Assembly: GCF_040712315.1 (NCBI RefSeq) | Contig: NC_134015.1 | Location: 24,553,614-24,617,613, forward strand | Direction: 5' to 3' | DNA: 64,000 nucleotides | DNA from: Castanea sativa | Lineage: Eukaryota > Streptophyta > Magnoliopsida > Fagales > Fagaceae | Shown here: in pieces, positions 24,010 through 35,983 of the stretch | Numbering within the stretch: the first letter of the stretch is position 1 | Layout of the letters: each line of letters starts with the position of its first letter | Notes under the pieces: generated by a model | What the model was told of the DNA's origin: nothing | The model's input: the letters and a program-made list of their open reading frames with translations, nothing else | Database searches by the model: none | Program-made: the position numbers and the translations under genes

Positions 24010-24360
24010 GATATAACCCAAAGGCCAAATTTGGTGGGCAATAATCAGTTGGCTATCTCCAAAGGACCGAATAATCAATATATATCTCCTACAAACAACT
24101 TATGTGGTTAGAGCTCTTGGTTTGGTAATTAGCTACCTTGTATTGTTGGTTGTTTTATAAAAGAACTTGTTAAATCCGTATGTTTTTGAATTAATATCTA
24201 GTTTAAGATCTTCTAGATTTCTCAAGTTACTCTATTACATAAAATTCTTTTAATTTCATCATCAACTTTTTGATAATAAATGATCTAGATTATGTCATGA
24301 CATTGTTGAACTAACAAAACCCCTTAAAATAATTGAGTTTGGAATACAAACCAATTTTCA
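24010..24360 (+). other. 3' flank of the KNATM-type gene
   Basis: AT-rich sequence after the stop codon that should contain the 3' untranslated region. Candidate polyadenylation words such as AATAAA-like GATAATAAATG occur near 24270. No other feature seen. Confidence 0.4.
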
Positions 24361-25140
24361 GGTTGCTCACAATAAGTTTACGCTATGCAAGACAAGACTT
24401 CCCACTAAAAGGATTGAGCTCGGTCATTGCTTAACATAATAGGACTTCAATGCACAATTCAATCGCGACTTAAGGAACAAAATAGATATTCTTATTGATA
24501 ATATTAATATTACAGATGCAAAATCAATTGGATTATAGAAGTACAAAGCCTAAATTGATAAGCCTAGCTATTGATTAGATTACAAGAGTCTACTCCTAAT
24601 TAAAATAGAGTTCACGCGAGGCGATGACGCACTTTAAAGCATGAAGATAACCGTTTAATTTATCGGGAATGTTTCTAGGTTGTTAGACGATGTGTGCTAG
24701 CCTTTTTTTTCCCCCTGTATGGTATGTGCTTGTGTGTCTTTGTTCAACTCCAAGGTGCGGTATTAACACTTGCATAACGAGCTGTTCCTGTGAGATTTTT
24801 GTGTGCTAGCCTTGAATGAAAAAACAATTCACTATTTATACTCTAACCCTTTACAGTTACTGCATTTGCCTGTTGCACATTTTTCCATGTTTACTGGTTA
24901 AGAAATATTCACTTGCATATTACTATTAATGCCCATGGGTTATTCATGTGCCTTCATTCAAGCGACTTTACGATCTCTCTATTCACTATTTATACTCTAA
25001 CCCTTTACAGTTACTGCATATGCCAGTTGCACATTTTTACATGTTTACTAGTTAAGAAATATTCACTTGCATATAACTATTTTTGCCCATGGATTATTCA
25101 TGTGCCTTCATTCAAGCCACTCTACGATCTCTCTATGCTC
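24361..25140. repeat. Tandem repeat unit, copy 1
   Basis: The unit starts near ATTGAGCTCGGTCATTGC (24414) and continues through TTAAGGAACAAAATAGATAT, TAGAAGTACAAAGCC, TTACAAGAGTCTACTC and GCACTTTAAAGCATGAA. It aligns with 25606-26280 and with the split third copy (26335-26436 and 39510-41480). Inside copy 1, a segment of about 150 bp is duplicated in tandem (about 24832-24980 and 24981-25130). No coding sequence recognised; origin unknown. Confidence 0.7.
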
Positions 25141-25159
25141 TAGACTAACAAATAATTGT

Positions 25160-25318
25160 GGGTTCCAATTAACTTAGCTGGTAAACTCTCTGATAGTTTG
25201 ATAAGAGATCTGAGATTCAATCACCGCCTACATCAAAAACTGATTGGTGTCTTGGTCTGATAATAAAGAGCAACTCTTAAGAGCGGACGCCATAGGTTGA
25301 AACTCTATAAAAAAAAAA
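25160..25318 (+). mobile_element. tRNA-derived SINE, copy 1
   Basis: It starts GGGTTCC, has a box-A-like TTAGCTGGTAAACTC and a box-B-like GATTCAATCACCGCC, and ends in oligo-A. Flanking AATTGT copies (25154-25159 and 25319-25324) form a short target duplication. The sequence matches copy 2 at 26566, supporting one SINE family. Confidence 0.8.
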
Positions 25319-25433
25319 AATTGTCTTAATAAGTAATAATATGACTAAAAAATAATTGGCTTAATAACTAATAATATGATGCCACTTGTATTTTCTTAAA
25401 CACTCCATTTTATTGGCAATTATCATTCAATTT

Positions 25434-25436
<3 letters not shown>

Positions 25437-25513
<77 letters not shown>
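25437..25513. repeat. (CA)n(TA)n microsatellite
   Basis: Compound repeat at the end of tandem unit copy 1. Shorter versions sit at the matching places of copy 2 (26190-26260) and copy 3 (41391-41420). Confidence 0.9.
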
Positions 25514-25515
<2 letters not shown>

Positions 25516-25605
25516 ACTTGCAATAAACATGTGCCTTTATTTATTTTTATTTTTTGAGAAACAAACACACACAAAGGAGAGGAAAATGGGTTTTAACACA
25601 AAGGT

Positions 25606-26280
25606 ACACCACAATAAGAAATGATTGAGCTTAATCACTGCTTAATTTAGTAGGACTTAATTGCACAATTCAACTACAAATTAAGGAACAAAATAGGTAT
25701 TCTTATTGATAGTATAAAATATTACAGATACAAAGTCAACTGGATTATAGAAGTACAAAGCCTAAATTGATAAGCCTATTGATTAGATTACAAGAGTCTA
25801 CTCGAGTTTATGTGAGGCGATAACGCACTTTAAAGCATGAAAGATATCCGCCCGATTGATCGGGAATGTCTCTGGGTTGTTAGATGATGTGTGCTTGCCT
25901 TGAATGAAAAAACAATTCACAATTTAGACTTTCACCCTTAACAGTTACTCTATGTACTTGTTGCAATAAGATAACCCATTTTTCCATGTTTGCCGGTCAA
26001 GAAATAACCGCTCTCATATCACTATTAATGCCCATAGGTTATTCACCTGCGTTCCTTTAAGTGACTTTGCGTTCTTTCTATGGCTTTAACTGATAATTGG
26101 CTTAATAACTAATAATATGATCACTTGTATTCTCTTAAAGGCTTCGTTTTATTGATAGTTATCGTTTAATAACATATTAAAGGTGTGTATAGTGTGTGTA
26201 TATATATATTAAACTTCCTTTTTTTTTGAGTTTATATATATATATATATATATATATTAAACTTGATATCAACATGTGCC
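25606..26280. repeat. Tandem repeat unit, copy 2
   Basis: Homologous to copy 1 over ATTGAGCTTAATCACTGC (25623 on) through AACATGTGCC (26270). Each unit ends with a microsatellite and the AACATGTGCC block, which shows head-to-tail duplication. Confidence 0.7.
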
Positions 26281-26334
26281 ATCATTTATTATTTTGCGGT
26301 CCAAAAAATGAATTTTAAAAATAATTCATTTAAA

Positions 26335-26436
26335 AAGTATTGAGCTCGATCAATGCTTAGCTTAATAGGACTTAAATGCACAATTCAACCATGAATTAAG
26401 GAACAAAATAGATATTCTTATTAGTAATATTAAATA
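26335..26436. repeat. Tandem repeat unit, copy 3, left part
   Basis: It begins ATTGAGCTCGATCAATGC and breaks off at TAATATTAAATA. The unit resumes at 39510 with AAATATTACATATACAAAG. The shared AAATA (26432-26436 and 39510-39514) looks like a 5-bp target duplication around the inserted cluster. Confidence 0.7.
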
Positions 26437-26821
26437 TGATAGGTCAAGAATATATTGACCCCTTAAGTAAATTAACCAATTAATTAACCAAGTGAATTAA
26501 TTAAATCAATTTAACATGCAGTACACGTATTAGGACAAACAAATCACCAAATAACTAAATGCAATGGGTTCCAGCTAACTTAACTGGTAAAGTCTCTGAT
26601 AGTTGAATAAGAGATCTCAGGTTCAATCCTCGCTTACACCAAAAACTGATTAGTGTCTTGGTTGAAACTCTTTCAAAAAAAAAATAAAAAATAAAAAACT
26701 AAATGCAGCGGAAATTAAATTTGACACAAGTGATTTGTTTACGAATGGGGAAAAACACTAAGGCAAAACCCCACCAGGTGAATTTAAGGTCACCACTCCC
26801 GAGAATCCACTATTATCAAAA
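26437..26821 (-). repeat. 3' LTR of the middle Sirevirus-like element, part 1
   Basis: On the - strand this ends GGTCAATATATTCTTGACCTATCA-like at 26437 and aligns with the end of the LTR at 62934-64000 (GTGGTGACCTTAAATTCACC block). It is interrupted by SINE copy 2. The LTR resumes at 34852. Without its inserts the LTR is close to 1 kb, like its relatives. Confidence 0.8.
26566..26696 (+). mobile_element. tRNA-derived SINE, copy 2
   Basis: Box-A-like TTAACTGGTAAAGTC, box-B-like GGTTCAATCCTCGC and an A-rich tail are present. Exact 11-bp duplications AACTAAATGCA flank it (26553-26563 and 26697-26707). It lies inside an LTR, so it is younger than that LTR. Confidence 0.88.
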
Positions 26822-26879
26822 CTAGCACACTCTCATAAAAAAAAAAAAAAATCAACTAGCACACAACACACAGTCATAT

Positions 26880-27344
26880 TTATTAATTATTAGTTGCACT
26901 TGCACTAACACTAGCACACAGCACACTTGCACTACCCCGGCCCCATGCTCCCATCCAACCCCCAATTCAAAGCCAATCAGATAAAGCCAACACCAACACC
27001 AACACTGGATAAAGCCAAAAACAAGGTAAATATTAATAAAGAGAGACTAAGATGAAGAGATAGAGAGAGAGACTGAGATGAAGATGAAATACCTGTTGAG
27101 GGAGCAGGGGGCCTAAGGCTGAGGGGCGGCGCCGTCGGGCACAGTGGTGAGGCGAGGAAGACCGATCCGATCGGGCAGCACGTCGAGATGTAGCTTCCGT
27201 TTGAATGGGAGATCGAGTTTGAGGCTGGCCCGATTTGGCGATCCGCGATCTCCTTCTCTGTCTGACACGTCCGTTTCGTTGGTTGTTGTGTGACTTTCGT
27301 CTGTGAAGTGTTTGAGGCTTGATCTGATTTCAGTATAATAGGTT

Positions 27345-27387
<43 letters not shown>

Positions 27388-27470
27388 GAATCCATGGGCT
27401 ACCATCTGTTGGGCTTGCTGTCCGTTATTCAAATTTTTAGTTTACTGGGTTTTAGTTCAATTTTTTTTTG

Positions 27471-27510
<40 letters not shown>

Positions 27511-27694
27511 CCGCTTGAAAGTAGAACAAATAAAATATATTTTTTTTGTTAGGGTGTTCCTAATTTTGATTGAGGGTGTTCCTAAATGTTTTTAAAGGAT
27601 AAACAAATAAATTTTTTAAAATTATTATATAATTTTTTTTTTCCAGTTCAGGGTGTTCCTGGGAACACCCTAGGACCAAAGGGGGGGCGCCACT
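26880..27694 (-). mobile_element. 5' end of a second hAT-like element (partial)
   Basis: The right end reads GGTCCTAGGGTG and CAATAGTGGCGCC on the - strand, resembling CAGTGGCG-type hAT termini. Inward, it has poly-T tracts (27346-27383 and 27470-27510), a GC-rich leader (27090-27300) and ATACCTGTTGAGGG, the layout seen beside the hAT at 11.2-12.2 kb. No transposase follows, so it is a terminal fragment. Confidence 0.4.
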
Positions 27695-28000
27695 ATTGTT
27701 ACCATATATTTATTTGAAACCCATGGATATTGCCTTTATTAAAACTCATGGTAAATATTATTCACAAGAAACATTGGAGGTTACTATTTAAAAGCTCCAA
27801 AGAAAATACCATTCACAAAATAATCCGTGACAAAAATTATTAGAATCTATACAAATTGTTATTTAAATCCCATGGAAATTAATACCCAAAACCTATCATA
27901 AATATTTATTAAAACTTATGAATACATTTCATTTTTACCAACAACTAAAACTCATGTGAAATAAAAATCCATGGCAATATATGGTAGCTTTGTCCATTTT

Positions 28001-29511
28001 GTAGGGTTCACAATGAAAAAGCAAGAGGATAGGCCCAAGTGGAGAGAACCACCAAGTTAGAGGTCTATCAAAATACTCAGCCCTTAGGGCCAAGCCCAAC
28101 ATGAAATTTCAGCCAAAACAGCCTACTTGTGTAAATTGACCCAGCTGGAGAACTCCTTTTAGTTCTGTCTTCCGCTGGAGATCACCCCAAGAAGAAACCA
28201 AACTCTCAAACCAAATTAGGAGTTAGCCATCTGTCTCATCAGCCTCTCTGACACTCTTAATTTTGACGTGAACAGTACCAAAGGTTAGGCTAATACCTAA
28301 AAGCTAATGGGTAATAAACACCCTTCTTCTCTAAGTTTTGGTCACAACTCAAGAAAGCCATAACCAAGACTTCCAAGCTCATGAAATTCTCAACTAAATA
28401 GTTTATTTTATTACTAAAAATGTATGTAATTGATTTATGAACTAAGCCCATGAATCCTAAAAGGGGAAATATAGGGAAATGTGGTTTGGAGGGCATAAAA
28501 AGATCTCCAGTGGAGCTCCTTGAAGTAGGCTAAAAGCTTGACACTTGGCTTGAGGTGATAGCTTCTACTCCTTGAAGTTCAAATCTTAGTTGCAGCACCA
28601 AGATTCTACCTAAATGTTTGCCTTAATCCCACTGACTAAACACAACCTTAGAATTCTTAGCATTTAATGCAAGATTACCCAAATATTCATCCATATGTGA
28701 TATTGCCCAAAGAAGCAAGACAGCCCAAAAGCAAATCACACCATTTTTGGCCAAATCCTAGGTTAGAAGCTCACACCATTTTGGGCCAAATCTCATGATG
28801 GATAGTTTGAAAATTCTCTTACTGATAAGATCCAACGTTTTTTACTTTTGCTAATTGCTCCCTGAGCTTCACTATAAAAGGAAAGCACCATCTACTCATC
28901 AAGAAAAAAAAAACCCTCTCAAAGTCTCCATCAATCTTACTATTTTCAACCCTTAATTCAGAAATAAGTTCTTTTTTAGTTCATAAATACCCATACCCAT
29001 AAACTCACAAATATTCCTTCCCTTTTATAACAAAACCTAGCACCGTAAAGATCTCGTGATTAGCTACAATCGGTCTCTCTCCACCATGACCAAAAATAGC
29101 CAAGTACCTTTACCATTTTATTCCCACATCACCATATATTTGCTCACCCATTCATATAAGAGTAGTTTCCATCATTTACCATACATCCTTCCATTTATTC
29201 CATCATTGGCACAAGAAACTTGGATAATATTTGCTGCACTAAGTTGGGGGCCTTTCTCTCCCTTTATTCTATCATATTTTTTCATCTTTTATTTGTGATT
29301 ATAAAGCCTTTAATCCTTTTTTATCGCTATTATAATGAAGGCCATAATGTCATGGATACAATAGGAGTTTTGCCTCATGTTGACTTAATAATAATGAGAA
29401 AAATATCTGATTTTTATCATGTAAACACATTAATTGACTAATTAGACATTACCGCTAGAGGTTTATCATATTCACTACTGGACCATTTTTCCTCTTGTGT
29501 AATTGTTATAA
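28001..29511 (+). repeat. LTR-like sequence (possible solo LTR)
   Basis: It starts TGTAGGGTTCAC and contains a TATA box CTATAAAAGG near 28870, followed by an A-rich leader. This is the arrangement of gypsy LTRs. No second copy, primer site or duplication is visible, and the 3' border is unclear. Short frames at 28290-28496 and 29056-29441 show no recognisable domain. Confidence 0.4.
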
Positions 29512-30465
29512 CTAGCTGAGTTCCCGCACGATGTGCGGTGCATCTCATTATTAGTTTTCTCCAATATTTCAATAAGATTTAGTTTAATTGATTGGCATCT
29601 CAATTTCTAATAGAGAAATTCAGATTTAGATCCCTCACTCTCAACTATCGATGTATAAAATAAAATTTTCAATAACTTTCCTTGTAAAAAAAAGGTAATC
29701 TTTAGTTTTTTTTATAAACAAAATAGAAAGACACTAAGTATAGTGTAGTGATTTGATCATAGTATATATATATGTGTTTTTCAATTTAAAATTATGTGAT
29801 ATATTGGGTCATATAAATAGACATGGTTCATGCCTACAAAAAATGCAAATATCCTTCAATTATGTTTTTTACATTCTGGATTTTGTGTTAGTAAAGTTTT
29901 TTTTATTTTTCCCCTTTTTGTTGGACTTTATTTCAATAGTTGCAAAGACAACTAAAATTTTAGTAAGAATACCATATTTCAAATCAATTGTACCTCACAT
30001 AAAAAAAATCAATGTTATCTTTCTAATTACATAGAATAATATTACAATGTCAGTTCCACACACACACATGTATATATATCACACGTCACTGAAAGGAATC
30101 AGGAAATTTAAAGAATTAAGATTAATTTCTAGTGAATTCACAAATATTTAATTTTTTATTTAAATTTTTGTGTCAATTTTTGTCAAAGCACTTTCTAAAA
30201 AAAAAAAATCAAATCAACTAAACATGAGAAATAATGTCATATTATAAATCTAATATTCTTATTCCAACTAAAAATTATTTCTTAAATAAAGTTTATAAAA
30301 ATAATCTTATAAATTCATTTAAAATAAATAATTAATACACAACTATAGGTAATCTTATAAATGCAATCTCTTTGAAATAGAAGCCTAAATAAAAAGAATT
30401 TCAAGGACTGCGCCACTTGGTACTACCTCATGCTCTCCAACATAAGGTGTCTACTTTTATATATA
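29512..30465 (-). mobile_element. Inner Helitron unit, 3' terminus with hairpin
   Basis: CTAG (29512-29515) follows host A. After 8 bases comes a hairpin CCGCAC-GAT-GTGCGG (29524-29538). On the - strand this is hairpin, short spacer, CTAG, T. Its 5' end appears to abut the next unit near 30465 (TATATATAAAAGTAGAC on the - strand, like other Helitron starts). Confidence 0.6.
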
Positions 30466-31480
30466 CTAGTGTTTAACCCGCGCAATGCGCGGGATCATTT
30501 TATGAATTAGAAAACAATCAACTTAGCATATTATACTTAATGTGATGATAAAATAGGGAAGGGGGTTGATGGTTAGTTGTTCAGATAATGATGTTAATGT
30601 GTAGGTGTTCTTCTAAAAGATAGACGTAACTTAGCATCAACAAATGTAATGGTTAGTTGTTCATTTTCGTGGTTTTTTTCTTTTTCTTTTTTTGCTGGTT
30701 CTTTCCTGAAAGTTTCACAAGTTTTAAAGTGTATTTTTGGGTTTTCCAAAAAAAAAAAAACTATTTTTAATAAAATAAAAAATAATTATAATAATGACCA
30801 TGGGTGATTCATCAACTTTGGGCTTAATCAATTTATCCCAACAGGCCCAATCATAAATTCCATATTTTTGTTGCTAATATGCCAAATTTATAACACATTA
30901 GTGTCTAGATTGGCATAACAATCAAAATAGTTCATTTTGCAAACTTTAAAAATTACTATTACTGATAAAGCACTACTAATTAATACCACGTTTATAACCC
31001 TTCTTTCAACCTGGATTTTTGCCCAAAATATGGAGTTTGGTCCATTCATTCAACACACTATTATTTTAATCTTTTGAACCTGTGGAAAACTACAAAGTTG
31101 AAGTGCATGTAGAAGCATGAACACAATTTTCCGCAAGCCACATATATATGTATATACACACACACATACAAAATATCATATTCTCTCTACCAGTACCCAC
31201 ATTTACCATTCCACACCATCCAACTGATTAATTGCACATGTTAAAAACATGGTGAAAATAACACTAAGTTGAATATTCCATATGATCATTGACAGATAGA
31301 TTTTAAAATGGTCTTTAACCATGATTAGATGTCCATATTTTATTGGTGCGGTAGAATTTTTAGTAAATTTTTAAGTATTATTTCATTCTCATAATGACTA
31401 ATAAATTATCTATATATAAATCACTCCATAATAAAAAGAAGTATCTGTAAATCAATCAAATCTTTGATACCCCTTTGCAG

Positions 31481-31588
31481 CTTCAGCTTTGTGGTCATGC
31501 CACATTGGCTGCTGCACACACAATGTACAATACACTTTCAGATTTCAAAACCTACAATTTCAATTACTCTTCAAAAACAGCAGAACAG
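31481..31588 (+). pseudogene. Captured exon of a PhzF-like (phenazine-biosynthesis-like) gene
   Basis: The 108 bp stay open (36 codons), preceded by TTTGCAG and followed by GTAGGA, i.e. intact splice signals. The translation begins LQLCGHATLAAAHT, the CGHAT signature of the PhzF isomerase-like family. The rest of the gene is absent, so this is a gene fragment inside the Helitron. Confidence 0.7.
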
Positions 31589-31709
31589 GTAGGATGGAAA
31601 ACAGGAACTGAAAATTAAATTGAATTTTGTAGTTGCTATTTTTCATTCTGATCTTAGCGTGCTAGCTGCTGCTTCATTTCAAATAGTGCGAACGCTTTCT
31701 CTTTCTTAG

Positions 31710-31775
31710 CGCTCCACCCCCCCTTGAATAGTAAGCGGTAAGTCATTGGTTCAAATCCAATAATAGGTAAAACTG
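31710..31775 (+). pseudogene. tRNA-like 3' fragment, possibly plastid trnT-derived
   Basis: GTAAGTCATTGGTTCAAATC with its 3' stem partner resembles the T-arm half of plastid tRNA-Thr(GGU) as I recall it. The 5' half and a proper acceptor stem are missing. It could also be a SINE remnant. Confidence 0.25.
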
Positions 31776-32040
31776 GCTGAAACTCCTATTTTTGTTAGCA
31801 TGACAGCAAGTACAGAAACTAATGTTTAATACCTTGCAGTTCAGAAACAGCACACATCAAACTTATTTTCAATCAGTATTCCCGAAAATTTTGAAGCTGG
31901 AAAGAGAACTAACAGAAGTATATGAGCTTGTATAAAAATCATTAGTAATAAGTAGGACAAAGCAAGAGAGATGAAGTCAGACCAAATCAACCATTTGTTC
32001 GACAGGTAAACCCTTTTCTAGTATTACATTAATACATATC

Positions 32041-32220
32041 AATGCCCAACCTGCTCAGAAGAGTCAGACTGAAGGGCCAGAAGTAAACAATGTTCCTTCT
32101 CAGAAGACTAATGTTATTGCTTCACAACCAATTGATAAGCCTATTCCAACAAGTGTTCCAGGGCATCTTACAAACAATTACTTTCGGGCAGATGGGAAGA
32201 ATTATGGCAACTTTATCACG
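32041..32220 (+). pseudogene. Captured exon of a SPIRAL1-like microtubule protein gene
   Basis: The 180 bp stay open for 60 codons and end at a GT donor (ATCACG|GTATGA). The end of the exon, PTSVPGHLTNNYFRADGKN then YGNFIT, matches the NNYxRADGQNxGNFIT block of SPIRAL1 family proteins, which bind cortical microtubules and guide anisotropic cell growth. The family's next exon (DRPSTK...) is missing. A decayed first-exon remnant may sit at 31985-32005. It is a Helitron-borne gene fragment. Confidence 0.78.
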
Positions 32221-34851
32221 GTATGATCCTAATGAAGCATGTAGAGATTATTTAGATTATATACAATAGTCATTTTTCCTAGATTTCTACTTTGTCTTAG
32301 TGTTTTTCCTAAATCCATAGGTCCTTTGGATTGTTTTGGGTACTCAAGTCTTGGGACTGATATATTTAGAGAAAAGAAACATATTATAAATCAGAATCCT
32401 TCTTTACATTTGTTATCCAAGATAAAGTAAATCCACAAAATCTAAAAAGTATCAAAGCGGGGGTGACTGAAGTATGTTGGAGTATAAAAACAATTCAAAA
32501 AGAAAACAACCAAGGTTAGCCTAAACTCATATCTGAAAAAAAAATTACCAAAAAAAAAAAAAGAGAGAAGAAGAAGAAGAAGAAAGAAAAAGAAAAAATG
32601 AACTCCTAGAAGATTCATCCAATCGTAAATATAATTGAGAAGTGATTTTAAAGGAATTGCATAGACGAAGGTATAAAGATCTCCTTTGTTCTATTTGCCT
32701 ACTCTAATTACCTTGTGGGGCTTTGATAGTTTAGGTGGGTTCTTACTGAGAGAATGTGTATACCTCTGCTTCTGTATATTACTCAACTTAGATGTAGCAT
32801 GTGTTTTTCTACATGATGGATTCTATAAGGATCATGCTTGCTATTTACCTATTTTTGGCTTCAGTCTTCCTAGAACCAAATCATTCTTACATAACCACCA
32901 TCAACAAAGTCTTGCTTAACATCAAATCATTATACCAGGCAACAACCTAGTACTAAAAAAATTAAATAAATCTACACAGCCTCTAAATAGAAACCAAATT
33001 AAACCAATTTCCATATTATAGTTTTGCAAAAAAATCATGTTTGCACAACTTCTAAGCAAATGTCAACAATTTTTCTAAGTTTTTTTGTTAACTTTGTGGT
33101 AACTATAAAAAACCTTGCAGACTTCAATCACCATTCATACATTATAGATATTGCAGCTTATACATGTTATCATGTGATATTCAAAATTAGGGAAATAGAT
33201 TTGGCTGCCACAAATTCAATTGGAAAGACTTCTATGACATAATGATGCAGCAACCAATATATAAATATACAGTCTAACAACATTTTAGAAGAACAATTTT
33301 TTTTTAAATGTACATTTGAACTATCTGAATTCTAAATTAGAATATAACCTAAATTTAGTATAATGGTTTTCATATAAATACAGCTTTATATATAAAATGT
33401 TAGTTGAATTCTAATTCAAACCACCTAAATGCAATGCAAATCAATTTAAAAAGTCAAATGCAAATCAACTGTAAGTGCAAATCAATCTAAAAGTTTGTAA
33501 TTGAATGTCACTGAAATGCAATAGAAAAATAAAAAGCACTCAATGGAATCAACCCACCTTTTGCAGAGACAACCAACCATTTAGTCAAACTTGGAAAGGA
33601 TGCTTCAACTCACCCAAATAAATAAGTGGAGCACGATCTAATATACCTAGATTAAATCCACAAACAAAACAAACACAATCAAAACTGATTGAGATCAAAT
33701 ACTCTTTGCCCTTCCAAATCACTATTAAACATGCAACTTAGAATAAGATCCGAATTTTCACTTTGTAGAAATACTGGAGCAATTAGAAATATTTCTAATT
33801 TCCTGTAACTTGCAACTTGGTGACTATATTTTAAAACTAAGACAACCACACGATGAAATTATGTTGAGCAATTTTATTACTCAAATTTGCACGCAAGCAC
33901 GGCCCACACACACACAATTTTATTTCATCGCCTCTCTCTTTCTCGTCCTCTCTTTGTTTCATCGCCCTTCCGATTCTGAAATCTAGAATGTGAACAATTA
34001 AGGGAGAAATACATTGAAATCGGAACATTCAAAGTAGAGTACTAACATCACCGATAAACAAAAGAAAAATATTCATCCAAAGAGCAAATGATAAACCCTA
34101 GATCCAACAAAAACGAAAAAAATCAAAGTAGATCTAAGCGATCTAGAATCTGATCGATTTGAAATTGGTACCTGGTTGAACTTGAGGGCGTGCAGATGAA
34201 AATGTCAAATTGAAAAGTGAAGAGAAAAACTTAATTTGAATACCAAAATCGAAAACAATCCAAATAAAATATCAAAACCTAATCATAATTAATAAACAAA
34301 CTTAAATCAAAGATAAAAACTCACCGGTGAAAGAAATTAACGGACAGTTAGATGAAGAAATCTATCAGGAAAGTGAGAGACATCTTTCCATTCTTGATTG
34401 CAAACTGTGAAAATATTTCAATGGGCTTCTGTTTTTTTTTTTTTTCATCGGCAGGGAAAATCTTTTCTTTTGGCCGTTTGTGTTAACAAATGGAAAGAAT
34501 GGATGATTGTGTGTTTTGGGTTTCAGTTTTTAGAACGTGCAGTTTTTGATCTCTCGATCTCACTCTCCTTCTCTGTTCTCTGCCTCTCTATTTTTAACGT
34601 ACCTAAAAAGGCATTCAAACGGTGTTTAAAAAAAAAAAAAAAAACAAATCGGTTATTTAATTTACAATTTTTTTTAATTGCAGACATGGCAAGGTTTAAA
34701 AAGCCAAGCGTTGTAACGTGCGACTGTATGTTTTAAAAACTGTATACGTGTCTAAATTTTAAATAGGCAATTATTTTATTTGTCAACACGTCCTTAAATG
34801 CAGGAACCAACTTTCTCTCAGTTTCGTCTATTATATATATATAGATATAGA
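32221..34851. other. Helitron interior and 5' part, no gene recognised
   Basis: AT-rich sequence. The frames at 32686-32919, 33024-33242 and 34398-34736 have no recognisable domain. A leader-like, less AT-rich part at 33840-34230 may be a captured promoter or 5' UTR on the - strand. Confidence 0.4.
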
Positions 34852-35614
34852 TAAGTGGTTACAAGTAATGGAATCTCAGTACCTTATACCAACCTACAGT
34901 TGAACCTTTATCCCAATACAAAATTGGACTAGTAATGTAGTGACAATCTCTCATTTCAATGCACGGCTCTCAGTACGTGACTAACCAATCGATGCGCGGA
35001 TCCCAGTATGCGGCTTACTCCTTTGCACGAATCCTAGTATGTGACTAACACACCAACTTGAGAAAGATGTTGGCTGCAAAGTTCTTCAGTTCATCCATAC
35101 GATGAAGATCAAGAAGTTCATTGGTTACAAAACCCTATGGTGTACAAACACAGTAGCTTCTTCAAGAGAAATATGATCTAGGGCAAATTATCTTTGACCA
35201 CAATTTGAGTGAATAATCACTTCTTCACTTGTTTCTTGAACAAAGGTTGTGAAAAAAGAAACCCTACACAACTATCTTGGATATGCGTGAAAAATAGATC
35301 TTGAAATCTGAATTTCGTAATCCTCGATAGATAGGTTATCTATTGAGCTGCTGTCGAGCATCGAGCTAAAATTCCCTTTTAAACCTCGATAGATACAATC
35401 TGTCGAAATATTTGTCAAGCTTTAAAATACAGCACTTCTTCACTTGTTTCTTGAACATTTTTTGCATGACTTTAGCTCTTGACTTGAACAATATGTTGCT
35501 TGAAGACTTAAATCATCCTAGATCTACCCAATTACAAGTAAAGTGCGTTTTGTCAAAGGATTAGCCAATTCTACATAACATATGTTCATAACAAGTTCCA
35601 CATATGTCCTAACA
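34852..35614 (-). repeat. 3' LTR of the middle Sirevirus-like element, part 2
   Basis: It starts (on the - strand) TGTTAGGACATATGTGG at 35614 and aligns with the LTRs at 3966 and 62934 (ACAAAACGCACTTTACTTG block). It contains TCGATAGATAG units (35325-35410) and three diverged CCCAGTACGTGACT-type units (34970-35045). Confidence 0.85.
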
Positions 35615-35930
35615 ATCTCCCCCTTTGGCAATCCATGACAAAACCACAATAAACAAATGAAATATGAAAGAAGTCATAAATCACTCAACTCATACTCACT
35701 TGTTGAATACAACAAAATCTAATCCTAACACAAACTCTTGAAAAACTTTGCAAGAAGAATGTTCATGGCATGATAGATTTTGAAAACCTGCATTTCTGAA
35801 AGACTTTAAACAAAACTCATCAAGGCATTTTAGTGTGAAACAAAAATAAAAGATTGCATACATAATAAGAAACATGTGTATAAAAAGAGAAGAGAAACAA
35901 CACATGAATAAATAGGTGAACATGATAACA

Positions 35931-35935
<5 letters not shown>

Positions 35936-35981
<46 letters not shown>
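35936..35981. repeat. (TA)n microsatellite
   Basis: About 23 TA units inside the element's noncoding 3' region. Confidence 0.95.

Positions 35982-35983
<2 letters not shown>

Larger units (their letters stand above)
26822..34851 (-). mobile_element. Helitron-type insertion, 8030 bp, with three successive CTAG ends
   Basis: On the + strand the insert starts CTAG after host A (26821) and ends GA before host T (34852). On the - strand this is A-TC...CTAG-T, the Helitron rule. Aligning the flanks with the intact LTR near 63770 shows no base lost or gained. The 5' end (TCTATATCTATATATATA on the - strand) is typical. Two further CTAG ends with proper hairpins lie inside, at 30466 and 29512. The outermost end at 26822 lacks a hairpin. 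I infer terminator bypass that added flanking DNA. There is no Rep/helicase gene, so it is non-autonomous. Confidence 0.65.
30466..34851 (-). mobile_element. Gene-fragment-carrying Helitron unit
   Basis: The 3' terminus is CTAG (30466-30469), a 7-base spacer, then the hairpin CCCGCGCAATGCGCGGG (30477-30493). The 5' terminus at 34851 reads TCTATATCTATATATA on the - strand. It is 4.4 kb with A/T host bases on both sides. Inside are two exon-like gene fragments on the + strand (31481-31588 and 32041-32220). At 33840-34230 there is UTR-like sequence. No Rep or helicase domain is present. Confidence 0.72.

Noticed and set aside
23538..24041. Long - strand frame (167 residues) over KNATM exon 3
   Set aside because: It is a shadow of the + strand exon and AT-rich intron; the + strand has the KNOX signature and splice sites.
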